A DNA stretch of 64,000 bases from Hymenobacter setariae (GCF_007713685.1 NZ_VMRJ01000002.1:1-64000), one strand, 5' to 3'; positions 36,121 to 47,725 are shown, counted from the stretch's first letter. The notes: generated by a model not told the origin, from the sequence alone. Numbers and translations: made by a program.

Positions 36121-36248
36121 CGTAGAACCCCACCCCCGGCCCCTCCCCTCCGGGAGAGGGGTGCCGACCGCAAGCAGGTATAAGCGAGCGCTAGTAGTCG
36201 TTTGGCACCCCTCTCCCGGAGGGGAGGGGCCGGGGGTGGGGTCCTACG
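36121..36248. repeat. Hairpin repeat family B (C-rich)
   Basis: Two 45-base arms (36121-36165 and 36204-36248) pair at 44 positions. The left arm is rich in C (CCCCACCCCCGGCCCCTCCC), the right arm is its G-rich complement. The loop is about 38 bases. It differs completely from family A. It lies between SusD pair 2 and the PI-PLC gene. Confidence 0.85.
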
Positions 36249-36278
36249 CAAGCACCAGACTACCAATACAACTGTCCT

Positions 36279-37340
36279 ATGAAACTACTCCTTATCCCCA
36301 TTAGCATCCTCACCCTAGGTTCGCTTGCCTTCACTAAGCCTGCTGAGCCACTAATGAATCAAATCCAGGTCATTGGCTCGCACAACAGCTACAAGCAAGC
36401 TATTGACCCCAAGCTGTTTGCTATACTGCACAAAGCCGATTCGGCTACTTTTAATAAGATTGACTACGAGCACGCCACTCTTACCGAGCAGCTCGACCTA
36501 GGGCTGCTGGCATTGGAAATCGACGTGTATGCCGACACCCAGGGCGGCAAGTACGCCCACCCTAAGGGCCTCGACTTGGCCCCTGGCCAGCCGCCCTACG
36601 ACCCGGCTGGACTGATGAAAGAGCCGGGGTTTAAGGTGTTTCACATTCAGGACCTCGACTACCGCAGCAATGCACCCACCTTCAAGCTGGCCTTGCAGGA
36701 GCTAAAAAAATGGTCGCTGGCCCACCCCACGCACAACCCGGTGTTCATTACCATGAACGCTAAGAGCGAGGCGCTACCCCGGCCGGGCCTCACGGTGCCC
36801 GAGCCCTTCACGCCGGCCGTGTTCGATGCCTTAGATAAGGAAATCCGTGACTACCTAGGGGCTGACCAGCTCATCACCCCAGACCAGGTTCGTGGCCAGT
36901 ACGCCACCCTCGAAAGCGCCGTGCTGCATCGCAATTGGCCCACCTTGCGCGCCGCGCAGGGCAAGTTCGTATTCGTGCTCGATGAGGTGGGCGAGAAGCG
37001 CGCCACCTATATCCAGGGGCATCCCTCGCTGAAAGGCCGGGTGCTATTTGCCGATGCCGAACCGGGCACGCCTGAGGCGGCCATCCACATCCTAAATAAT
37101 GCCAAGAAGGACCTAGGGGCTATTAAAGGCTTGGTGCAGAAGGGCTACATCATTCGCACCCGCGCCGACAGCGACACCCAGGAGGCCCGCCGCAACGACA
37201 AGAGCAGCTTTGAAGCCGCCATGCAGTCGGGCGCCCAAATCATCAGCACCGACTATTACCGCCCGAGCACGCACTTCAAGTCGGACTACGCCATCAGCTT
37301 CCCCGGCGGCAGGTATTTCCGGCCCGACCCAGTGCTGTAG
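36279..37340 (+). CDS. Secreted Ca-dependent phosphoinositide phospholipase C-type protein
   Basis: A 353-residue enzyme of the PI-PLC superfamily (Ca-dependent PI-PLC-C1-like). Signal peptide in the first 20 or so residues. Active-site motifs are GSHNSYK with catalytic His35, LEIDVYAD with metal ligands Glu80 and Asp82, and FHIQDLDY with second catalytic His122. A later RTRADSD...STDYYRP segment fits the closing part of the barrel. Such enzymes cleave phosphatidylinositol or related phosphodiesters between diacylglycerol and phosphate. It is the last gene of the rightward GH92-SusC-SusD set, flanked by hairpin repeats on both sides. Confidence 0.88.
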   Translation: MKLLLIPISILTLGSLAFTKPAEPLMNQIQVIGSHNSYKQAIDPKLFAILHKADSATFNKIDYEHATLTEQLDLGLLALEIDVYADTQGGKYAHPKGLDLAPGQPPYDPAGLMKEPGFKVFHIQDLDYRSNAPTFKLALQELKKWSLAHPTHNPVFITMNAKSEALPRPGLTVPEPFTPAVFDALDKEIRDYLGADQLITPDQVRGQYATLESAVLHRNWPTLRAAQGKFVFVLDEVGEKRATYIQGHPSLKGRVLFADAEPGTPEAAIHILNNAKKDLGAIKGLVQKGYIIRTRADSDTQEARRNDKSSFEAAMQSGAQIISTDYYRPSTHFKSDYAISFPGGRYFRPDPVL

Positions 37341-37368
37341 AAACCGTTTCTAACCTCTGTTCCACCAT

Positions 37369-37451
37369 CTGTCATGCTGAGCTTGCGAAGCATCTTATTA
37401 CGCTAGGTCGTTTCTACCGTGATAAGATGCTTCGCAAGCTCAGCATGACAG
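37369..37451. repeat. Hairpin repeat family A, copy 4
   Basis: A perfect 30-bp inverted repeat (37369-37398 and 37422-37451) with arms CTGTCATGCTGAGCTTGCG and GAAGCATCTTAT. It follows the PI-PLC stop by about 28 bases and marks the right end of the accessory block. The 237 bases that follow, up to 37688, hold no gene that I can support. Confidence 0.9.
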
Positions 37452-37688
37452 GTGGATGGTGCAGCCACTTAGAATAACCATTGGCGTTGAGAGCGTTGTG
37501 AAAGGCACTTAGGCACGCGACGCCTCCAATTTATTATTCGCAACTTCTTCAAACACGGCACTTAGTACGGAGCCAATCCATGGCTCTGCTTCCATGCGCA
37601 AACCAGAATATGGAGATGAAACAGTGCCTTCACACAAATATAATTTTTTAAAGCTTCGGGAGCATGCTACCTATCGGAACTTTGCGGC

Positions 37689-37889
37689 ATGAAAAACGAA
37701 CAGGCGCAACGCAGAATTATCGCGGCAGCCCTCTTTCCTGCCAATAGCTACAGCACGGTGCCCAGCGCGTACGAACAGCTTCTGACTGATAAGTACATCG
37801 ACGGCAGCCTCACCATCTATCAGTCAATTGAACTACTAGAAGAATATCACCGCACCAACGCGGCTCCTACCCAACGGCCGCACCGCTAA
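37689..37889 (+). CDS. Small hypothetical protein
   Basis: A 66-residue basic soluble protein, MKNEQAQRRIIAAALFPANS followed by a YEQLLTDKYIDGSLTIYQSIELLEEYHR helical segment. The DKYIDGSLTIYQSIELLEEYH part, with its short helix, turn and helix, resembles the antitoxin-VbhA-like fold only in outline, and I would not assign that. No toxin-like partner is adjacent. It stands alone between the accessory block and a methyltransferase gene of opposite direction. Coding potential is moderate: normal start, clear helical pattern, no membrane segment. Confidence 0.6.
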   Translation: MKNEQAQRRIIAAALFPANSYSTVPSAYEQLLTDKYIDGSLTIYQSIELLEEYHRTNAAPTQRPHR

Positions 37890-37968
37890 GCAGCGCTGTG
37901 GCGCGGGGCTAGCCTAGCCGCTCGAGCCGATTAAGTTGCTTAGGCTGTCACTCGCCACAGACCAACTA

Positions 37969-38679
37969 TTAGGCTCCGGCCAAAATCACTACCTGCCACC
38001 GGAAGGCCCAGCACCAGCGCAGTGAATAGCGCGTGATGCCCGCCGCGGCTAGCAGCCGCTGCCAGTCGGCGCGCGAAAAGGCGCGGGCCACCGAGAGCGG
38101 CGCATCGTGCTGCACCAGGCGCGAGCCACCTAGGAGCTTGGTTAGGTACTTGATGCTGTAGTAAGCCAGCGGGTGGCGATGCAGGTCATTAATAATGACC
38201 CCTAGACTGGCCTGCTGGTGCCAGCGGCGTAGCAGGTCCACCAGCTCGGCATCGGTGAAGTGGTGGCAAAACAGGCTGGCCGTGAGCACATCGTAGGGCT
38301 GGGCGGCAAACTCGGCCGCGAAAATATCCAGCTGCCGGTAGCTGATTTCGGGATAAGCCTGACTTTTGGCGGCGGCGTAGTCGAGCATGAACGCATTGGC
38401 ATCGACGCCGGTGAGGGCCACCGGCACCCGCTGCCGCCGGGCCCAGGCGGCCACGTGGCGCAGGGTATCGCCGCCACCGCTGCCTAAGTCGGCCAGGCGC
38501 AGGGGGCGGCCGGCTGGGAAGCGCGGCCGCAGCCGAGCCAGCGCCGCCAACACCGGCCGATAGCCCCCGAGCCAGGTATTGATGGTTTCGAGCTCATCGA
38601 GGTTCTGGCGCAGTTCCTCGGTGGCGAGGTGCAGGTCGTCCATCAGCTCGGGCGTGGTGGCGCGGGTGGCAAAATTCAT
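37969..38679 (-). CDS. SAM-dependent methyltransferase (type III PKS-associated type)
   Basis: A 236-residue class I methyltransferase with SAM motif LADLGSGGGDTLRH near residue 69, the acidic loop GVDANAFMLDYA and the post-motif LFCHHFTD. The N-terminal RATTPELMDD...INTWLGG, the IINDLHRHPLAYY segment and the aromatic end (SLRWCWAFRWQVVIL) match the methyltransferases encoded beside type III PKS genes in many Bacteroidota. Here it is 17.7 kb from the PKS at 19171 and on the opposite strand, with the SusCD block between them. The ATG at 38679 is preferred over the GTG at 38685. Confidence 0.87.
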   Translation of the reverse strand: MNFATRATTPELMDDLHLATEELRQNLDELETINTWLGGYRPVLAALARLRPRFPAGRPLRLADLGSGGGDTLRHVAAWARRQRVPVALTGVDANAFMLDYAAAKSQAYPEISYRQLDIFAAEFAAQPYDVLTASLFCHHFTDAELVDLLRRWHQQASLGVIINDLHRHPLAYYSIKYLTKLLGGSRLVQHDAPLSVARAFSRADWQRLLAAAGITRYSLRWCWAFRWQVVILAGA

Positions 38680-38812
38680 AGGCACAAAGGTGCACTAGGG
38701 TACGGGGGCGGCCCTAGGGTGGCTGGGCGGCACGACTGCGCTGCAAGCGTTACGCAACAAAGCAGTATGCATTCCAGTATCTTTCAAACTTCTCCCACCC
38801 TCATCTCTTATA

Positions 38813-39721
38813 ATGAGAGCAGCTTTACTTGCACTTACGCTGCCCCTACTGCTGAGCCTATCTTATTGGCTTAGCTTGCCCGCAAGCTGGGCTGGCCGGC
38901 ACTCCGCAGTGACCCAGCCAGTAGTGGTGGCACCTATGCTCAGCTATCCCGACGGGGTGGCAGTGGGCCCGCACAGCACGGTGTATGTAATTGATACCGA
39001 CAACGCCACGGTGCTGAAAGTAAACGCAGCGGGTACTATTTCGAGCCTAGCTAGCACTGGTCTCACCTACCCCACGGGCATTGCGGTAGACAGTAGCGGC
39101 ACCGTATACGTAGCCGATGCTGGCGCGCACAGCCTCAAGAAAATCAGCACTCAAGGCGAAGTTTCTGTATTAGTAGCTGATGCCTTTACGTATCCGGCGG
39201 GTGTGGCCGTGGCTACCGATGGCACGGTGTACGTAGCCGATGCCGGCAGCGACGCGGCGGCAGGCGTCGTCAAAAAAATCAGTCCCTCGGGCCGCGTATC
39301 GACCTTGGCCCGAGGCTTTAATAAGCCTAGCGGCGTAGCTGTGGCCGCCGACGGCACCGTGTACGTAGCCGATACCGACAACAACAGCATTAAGAAAATC
39401 AGCCCCGACGGCAGCGTGGCATTGGTAGCTACTGAGGGCCTAAACAAGCCCCACGGCGTAGCCGTAGATGCTGCTGGCACGCTTTACCTCACTGATACCT
39501 ACAACAATAGCGTACGCAAGATTTTGCCGGCGGGCACGGCAGTGCCCTTGGCCCAGCACCTGGCTTACCCGTCGGGCATAGCTGTAGACGGGGCTGGGAT
39601 AGTATACGTGACCGATACAGGGCACGCCGCCCTCAAGAAAATCAGTCCAGAAGGCGCTATTTCGACGCTGGCCGATAGCACCACTGCCACGGTAGCCAGC
39701 ATGAACCTAGGCAAAAACTAG
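38813..39721 (+). CDS. NHL-repeat beta-propeller protein, exported
   Basis: A 302-residue protein with a hydrophobic N-terminal signal (residues 1-27). About six NHL repeats of roughly 42 residues follow. Each repeat carries a YPxGVAVdxxGTVYVaDT.N..(I/L)KKIsp.G pattern, for example YPDGVAVGPHSTVYVIDTDN and KPSGVAVAADGTVYVADTDN. Such propellers usually bind protein or carbohydrate outside the cytoplasm. No catalytic residues are evident. It is divergent from the PKS-type methyltransferase and convergent with the dehydrogenase gene. Regular repeats in the DNA make it a possible site of recombination. Confidence 0.9.
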   Translation: MRAALLALTLPLLLSLSYWLSLPASWAGRHSAVTQPVVVAPMLSYPDGVAVGPHSTVYVIDTDNATVLKVNAAGTISSLASTGLTYPTGIAVDSSGTVYVADAGAHSLKKISTQGEVSVLVADAFTYPAGVAVATDGTVYVADAGSDAAAGVVKKISPSGRVSTLARGFNKPSGVAVAADGTVYVADTDNNSIKKISPDGSVALVATEGLNKPHGVAVDAAGTLYLTDTYNNSVRKILPAGTAVPLAQHLAYPSGIAVDGAGIVYVTDTGHAALKKISPEGAISTLADSTTATVASMNLGKN

Positions 39722-39786
39722 CTACCTTAGCTATAATTCACTCGCGACCAGTTACCTAGGCCAGCTTGAAACCTGCTCTAGGTAAC

Positions 39787-41001
39787 TCACGCCACGTAGT
39801 CGGAGAGGTAAGCGTAGCGGGGCATTAGCTGCCCATTTTGAGCAATGGTGGCCCGGGCTACTACGCCAGCCGCATCGCCGCCCAGCAGGTGTGGGAACAC
39901 TTGGTCGAGCAGCTGCCGGCCAAAGTCACGGCTGGCGTTGCGCGGCAGCTCGCAGGGCAGGTTGTCCACGGCCATGAGGGTGATATTGGCCGGCCGGGCG
40001 TAAGGTGTTTCCAGCTCCCCGGTAGCAGGGTTGTAATCGAAGGCCGGGTCAGCGATAGTGCTGCTGCGCTTGGTGAGCGGAATAGAGCCATCGACGTCAC
40101 ACGTCACGTCAGCGATGGTATTTATTTTAAAGTCAGGCTCCTGCGTATCAGCTTCCGTGAACAGGCGCGGCGCCGCCGGGTGCCAATAGGCGCAGGCAAT
40201 GAGCAACTCGGTGAGCGGCAGGAAGCGCGCAAAATTAGAATCATACGCCTCGGGGTGCTCGTGGAAGTGGGCTGTATCCCAGGCTAGGCCGTCGCGGCGG
40301 CGGTGGTAGTCTCTGGAGCGCAGCTGTACATACACGGGCGTGCGAAAATCGCGGTGCAGATAGTCGTGCACGCTCACTTGGCGCAGGCCCATCTTATCGA
40401 GCACTTCGAGCGCACCGCCAGCCACTCGGCCCGAGCCCGTCACGGCTATCTTAATGGCCGGCAGGCGCTTTATCTTGAAAAACTCTTCCTGCATGTCGTC
40501 CATGTCCAGGCACTGGTGGGCGGGCTTAAGGTCGTAGAGGCCGTGCTTGTGGCCGTAGGTGAGCAGGCCGTTGTAGGCGCCCACAATGCCCGCGTAGCGC
40601 CCAAAGGCCACGATGCGCTCACCGGCTGCATTGGTCAGCAGCTCGTAGTCGATGAGCGTGATACCTAGGCGCAGCACGGTGCGCAGCAACTCACGGTTGC
40701 GGGGCTGCTGCTTCACGGTGTGCGAAAAAAACAGGTAGGTTTTGCCAGGCAGCAGTTGGTCTACGGGCACTTCCTTCACGCCCATTAGCAGGTCGCAGGT
40801 TTGCATATCCTCGGCCACCTCAATACCTAGGTCGCGGTACTCCTGGTCGGTGTAGGCACGGTGGGCGCTGGGCTGCACGCGCACCCGCACGCCGGGGTAG
40901 GTAGTTTGCAGCTCCACGCATTTTTTGGGGGTGAGAGCCACGCGGCGGTCGGGCGTCGGGCGGCCTTCGCGTAGCAGGCCAATGAGGTAGGGGGTGGGCA
41001 T
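39787..41001 (-). CDS. Saccharopine dehydrogenase-like / alanine dehydrogenase superfamily oxidoreductase
   Basis: A 404-residue NAD(P)-dependent enzyme with the two-domain layout of the alanine dehydrogenase/PNT N-terminal family. The N-terminus is IGLLREGRPTPDRRVALTP. A Rossmann motif VTGSGRVAGGALEVLDKMG lies near residue 205, and a conserved IADVTCDVDGSIPLT follows near 310. It resembles lysine-forming saccharopine dehydrogenase (Lys1) more than alanine dehydrogenase, especially in KKCVELQTTYPGV and the C-terminal DNLPCELPRNASRDFG. The exact substrate needs testing. It is convergent with the NHL gene, with a short hairpin between the stops. Confidence 0.8.
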   Translation of the reverse strand: MPTPYLIGLLREGRPTPDRRVALTPKKCVELQTTYPGVRVRVQPSAHRAYTDQEYRDLGIEVAEDMQTCDLLMGVKEVPVDQLLPGKTYLFFSHTVKQQPRNRELLRTVLRLGITLIDYELLTNAAGERIVAFGRYAGIVGAYNGLLTYGHKHGLYDLKPAHQCLDMDDMQEEFFKIKRLPAIKIAVTGSGRVAGGALEVLDKMGLRQVSVHDYLHRDFRTPVYVQLRSRDYHRRRDGLAWDTAHFHEHPEAYDSNFARFLPLTELLIACAYWHPAAPRLFTEADTQEPDFKINTIADVTCDVDGSIPLTKRSSTIADPAFDYNPATGELETPYARPANITLMAVDNLPCELPRNASRDFGRQLLDQVFPHLLGGDAAGVVARATIAQNGQLMPRYAYLSDYVA

Positions 41002-41106
41002 GGGCAGATATAAATAACCGGCAGGGGCACAACAAGCTGCTCGCTATATAGAGGCAAGCTACGCACCTAGCAGTTGGCGCGGGCCAAACCAGTGTTGCGG
41101 TTACTC

Positions 41107-41829
41107 ATGTCTATAACACCCCGCTGCCCCTACCTTGGCACCGTGAATGCTCCTGTTCTTTCGTGGCCACTGTTGCGCTCGGTGGCCCGTATGCCCTCGG
41201 CGCTGCGCCTGCTTGTTGGCTTGGCGGCTGGCGCGGCGGCGTGGCTGCTTTGCCCAGCCAGCCTTACCACCATCAGCCGCGCTGTGGCGGCCTGGGACGC
41301 TTTCGGCGTAGTCACGCTGCTGCTACTGTGGGCGGCCATTGCCACAGCCGATGCCGAGCGCATTCGCGTGGTGGCCGCTAGCGAAGACCTTAGCCGGGCG
41401 GTCAGCTTTATTTTCGTGCTGGTAGCCGCCTCGGCAAGCCTGCTAGCAGTGGTGGCGTTGCTGCGCACCTTTCATAACTTGAACGCCCCAACCTTAGCCT
41501 GGCACATTGGGCTTAGCGCGGTAGCCGTGGGGGCAGCTTGGCTGCTGGTGCACACGGTGTTCACGCTGCGCTATGCGCACGCCTATTACGATGCCGACGA
41601 CGAGGGTGCCGATAGGGGCGGACTAGACTTCCCGGGCAATGACCCCGAGCCCGACTACCTCGACATTGCCTACTTCGCCTTCGTTGTAGGCATGACGGCC
41701 CAAACCGCTGACGTTAGTATTAGCAGCCGCACTCAACGTCGGCTGGCCCTACTGCACGGTCTTATTTCCTTTATATTCAATACTACGCTGGTCGCGCTGG
41801 TTATCAGCGGCATAGCCGGCGTACTTTGA
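41107..41829 (+). CDS. DUF1345 family membrane protein
   Basis: A 240-residue inner-membrane protein with about five hydrophobic helices. The conserved family features are WLLVHTVFTLRYAHAYYDAD, GGLDFPGNDPEPDYLDIAYFAFVVGMTAQTADVSISS and LLHGLISFIFNTTLVALVI. Function is unknown. I use the ATG at 41107 (MSITPRCPYLG); an in-frame TTG at 41074 is possible. The N-terminal 30 residues are poorly conserved, so the true start may be even later, for example at 41191. It stands between the dehydrogenase gene (divergent) and a methyltransferase gene on the same strand. Confidence 0.88.
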   Translation: MSITPRCPYLGTVNAPVLSWPLLRSVARMPSALRLLVGLAAGAAAWLLCPASLTTISRAVAAWDAFGVVTLLLLWAAIATADAERIRVVAASEDLSRAVSFIFVLVAASASLLAVVALLRTFHNLNAPTLAWHIGLSAVAVGAAWLLVHTVFTLRYAHAYYDADDEGADRGGLDFPGNDPEPDYLDIAYFAFVVGMTAQTADVSISSRTQRRLALLHGLISFIFNTTLVALVISGIAGVL

Positions 41830-41964
41830 GTGACAGCCTTAAGGCCCTGTATGCCTAGCGCGCGGGCCCTTAGAACCTGGGGCCGCCGTGCGTCTTTTTG
41901 CCAAATACGCTACGCGTACTTTTGGCCTCCTTCCGTGGCCAGCACCTTTGGCTACCCCTCTTAC

Positions 41965-42585
41965 ATGCACAACCCCCTAGGTCCATGGCTCGATACGGCG
42001 GCCATTCTACGCTACCACCGGCAGCGCATCCGCGAGTATGGGCCGGGCGGCGCTGAAGCATTGGGCTGGGCTCGCTCGGAAGGCCAGCAAGTGCGCTTTC
42101 AGACCTTGACCCAAATCGGAGACCTTGCCTACCACTCGGTGCTCGACGCAGGCTGCGGCTATGCCGACCTCTACCCCTATTTGCGGGCGCGCTTTGCGGG
42201 CGTGCAGTACCACGGCATCGAGCACATGCCCGAACTGCTAGCAGTGGCCCAAGCTCGCTACCACGGCGCCGCTGACATTACCCTGAGTGAGGGGGATTTT
42301 TTGCGCACCCCGCCGCCCCCTGCCGACTACGTGCTAGCAAGTGGCGCTCTCAATTACCGTCCGCGCAATCCGCAGTTTATCTACCGTTCTATTGAGAAGC
42401 TGTTTGGCAGCTGCCGCTTAGGGTTTGGGTTTAACCTGCTGAGTTGGGAACCGGCCGGTGGGGGCCCGCTAGCTTCCTACGAGCCGGCAGTAATACTGGC
42501 TTTTTGCGAGCAGCTAGCGCCGCGCGTCGAGTTACTGGAAGGCTACTGGGAGGGCGACTTCACGATATTCATGTACCGCCAGTAG
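41965..42585 (+). CDS. Class I SAM-dependent methyltransferase
   Basis: A 206-residue enzyme with SAM motif VLDAGCGYADLYPYL near residue 59, the acidic loop YHGIEHMPELLAVAQARY and the downstream ADYVLASGALNYRP. The end GDFTIFMYRQ fits the final strand of the Rossmann fold. The substrate is unknown. The chosen ATG at 41965 (MHNPLGPWLDTAAILRYH) gives a standard length. The frame stays open upstream to 41830 but lacks family-like sequence. A terminator follows it, so it is probably a single gene or a two-gene unit with DUF1345. Confidence 0.83.
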   Translation: MHNPLGPWLDTAAILRYHRQRIREYGPGGAEALGWARSEGQQVRFQTLTQIGDLAYHSVLDAGCGYADLYPYLRARFAGVQYHGIEHMPELLAVAQARYHGAADITLSEGDFLRTPPPPADYVLASGALNYRPRNPQFIYRSIEKLFGSCRLGFGFNLLSWEPAGGGPLASYEPAVILAFCEQLAPRVELLEGYWEGDFTIFMYRQ

Positions 42586-42599
42586 CTGGCTCGCCCATC

Positions 42600-42647
42600 A
42601 GCGGGTAGCCCAAGCTGCAACGCCCAGGCTACCCGCTACCACTTTTT
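42600..42647. terminator. Terminator between methyltransferase and metF
   Basis: GCGGGTAGCC (42601-42610) pairs with GGCTACCCGC (42627-42636), followed on the plus strand by ACCACTTTTT. The T run touches the metF stop codon, so it lies exactly between the convergent genes. Confidence 0.75.
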
Positions 42648-43623
42648 AAAACAAGCCAGCGGCCACGCGGCGAATGGCTTCCGACTTGCCCATGCTGTAG
42701 TAGTGCAGGCAGGGCACGCCGTGGGCCATTAGCTCGCGGCTTTGGTTGAGGCACCACTCGATGCCCACCTCGCGGGCGGCGGCGTTGTCTTTGGCGCCGT
42801 GAATGGCCTCGGCCAAGGTCTCGGGAATGTTGAGGAAGAAGGCCCTAGGTAAGGCGGTGAGCTGACTCTTTGTAGTAAGCGGCTTGAGGCCGGGGATGAT
42901 AGGCACCGTGATGCCCGCGTCGCGGCAACGGCGCTCAAACTTGAAAAACTCTTCGTTGTCGAAGAACATCTGGGTCACGATGTAATCGGCGCCGCGGTCT
43001 ACTTTTTCCTTGAGAAAGCGGATGTCCGAGCCGAAGTTGGGTGCCTCAAAGTGCTTTTCGGGGTAGCCAGCCGTACCGATGCAGAAGTCAGTGCTGAGGA
43101 TGGGCTCGGCGCCGGCGGGCTGGTACTGCTCGTCGTGGTCGTGGTAGCGGCCGTGGTTGAGTTCACTTATCTGCCCGATGAGGTCGCAGGCGTAGCGGTG
43201 GCCATCGGGGTGGGGCTGGAAGTGACCCTCGCTCTTAATGGGGTCACCGCGCAGTGCCAGCACGTTATCAATACCTAGGAAGTGCAAGTCAATCAGCGCG
43301 TTCTCGGTTTCTTCTTTGGCAAAGCCGCCGCAGATGAGGTGCGGCACGGTGTCCACGTCGAAGCGGTTTTTGATGGCCGCGCAGATGCCTACCGTACCCG
43401 GCCGCTTGCGCACGGCCTTGCGCTGCAAGAGGCCGCCCGGCCGCTCGCGCAGCACGAACTCCTCGCGGTGGTAGGTCACGTCGATAAACGGCGGCTTGAA
43501 CTCCATCAACGGCTCGATATTCGAGAACAGCGTGTGGATGTTTTCGCCTTTGCGGGGCGGCAGCACTTCGAAGGAAAACAGCGTTTTGCCTTCGGCACGA
43601 CGCAGGTGTTCAGTTACTTTCAT
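42646..43623 (-). CDS. metF: Methylenetetrahydrofolate reductase
   Basis: A 325-residue flavoprotein that reduces 5,10-methylene-THF to 5-methyl-THF, the methyl donor used by MetH next door. Family features are FSFEVLPPRKGENI near residue 16, IDVTYHREEF, ALRGDP near 137, FGSDIRFLKEKVDRGADYIVTQMFFDN and PIIPGLKPL. Length is typical for a bacterial MetF without the C-terminal regulatory domain. It is transcribed from the same strand as metH, 87 bases downstream. A palindromic repeat sits in the gap, so co-transcription under the SAM riboswitch is plausible. Confidence 0.96.
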   Translation of the reverse strand: MKVTEHLRRAEGKTLFSFEVLPPRKGENIHTLFSNIEPLMEFKPPFIDVTYHREEFVLRERPGGLLQRKAVRKRPGTVGICAAIKNRFDVDTVPHLICGGFAKEETENALIDLHFLGIDNVLALRGDPIKSEGHFQPHPDGHRYACDLIGQISELNHGRYHDHDEQYQPAGAEPILSTDFCIGTAGYPEKHFEAPNFGSDIRFLKEKVDRGADYIVTQMFFDNEEFFKFERRCRDAGITVPIIPGLKPLTTKSQLTALPRAFFLNIPETLAEAIHGAKDNAAAREVGIEWCLNQSRELMAHGVPCLHYYSMGKSEAIRRVAAGLF

Positions 43624-43627
43624 GGAT

Positions 43628-43709
43628 TGTACCGTGGACCCTGCGGGTCCGCGAGTTTTAGCAGCTTCTTAAACGATAACACGCGCGGACCCATAGGGTC
43701 CACGGTACA
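43628..43709. repeat. Hairpin repeat family C between metH and metF
   Basis: Arms of 26 bases (43628-43653 and 43684-43709) pair at 24 positions. The left arm reads TGTACCGTGGACCC plus GGGTCCGCG, itself partly palindromic, so a cruciform with inner hairpins is possible. The loop is about 30 bases. The repeat abuts the metH stop codon. Confidence 0.82.
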
Positions 43710-47462
<3,753 letters not shown>

Positions 47463-47497
47463 AGTCTTTCGGGAAAGCAAAAGCGACGGCAAAAACC

Positions 47498-47538
47498 GCT
47501 ATCCAGAAAGAAAGCCGCGCCGAGCGGTGCGGGTTCCG
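47498..47538 (-). promoter_or_regulatory. Expression platform of the metH riboswitch
   Basis: Directly 3' of the aptamer on the minus strand comes a G+C-rich hairpin (CCGCaCCG...CGGcGCGG) followed by CTTTCTTTCTGG, which resembles a terminator. The last part, CTTTCTGGATAGC (47510-47498), is perfectly complementary to the GCTATCCAGAAAG region (47647-47635), which includes the aptamer P1 strand. Formation of one structure excludes the other, as expected for a switch. Whether it acts on transcription or translation cannot be decided by eye. Confidence 0.55.
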
Positions 47539-47650
47539 GCTGATATCTTCTTTGGTCGTAAGCACTTGACCAAACAGGAGTTGGCACCAGCCCTAGGGCG
47601 GTTGCCAAGACGTCATCGGGCCTGGTCCCTCAGTCTTTCTGGATAGCAGC
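47539..47650 (-). promoter_or_regulatory. SAM-I (S-box) riboswitch aptamer upstream of metH
   Basis: Conserved S-box core read on the minus strand, in order: GAGGGACCAGGCCCGATGA, then TTGGCAACC, then GGTGCCAACTCC, then a perfect P4-like hairpin (TTTGGTC...GACCAAA). P1 closes it: GCTGCTATC (47650-47642) pairs with GATATCAGC (47547-47539) with one mismatch. SAM binding normally lowers expression of methionine genes. The 77 bases between aptamer and the metH ATG hold the expression platform. Confidence 0.92.
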
Positions 47651-47725
47651 ATCACGAAGATACAACTGCCAGCCGCACTTTAACTAAAACCTGAACTAGT
47701 TGAACCTAGGCCGCTTGCCAGACGC

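Noticed and set aside
37689-37889. Small protein as an antitoxin
   Set aside because: Only a vague helical resemblance and no toxin gene beside it.
47463-47700. Cobalamin riboswitch considered for metH, since MetH needs B12
   Set aside because: No B12-box sequence was found; the conserved elements are those of a SAM-I aptamer.
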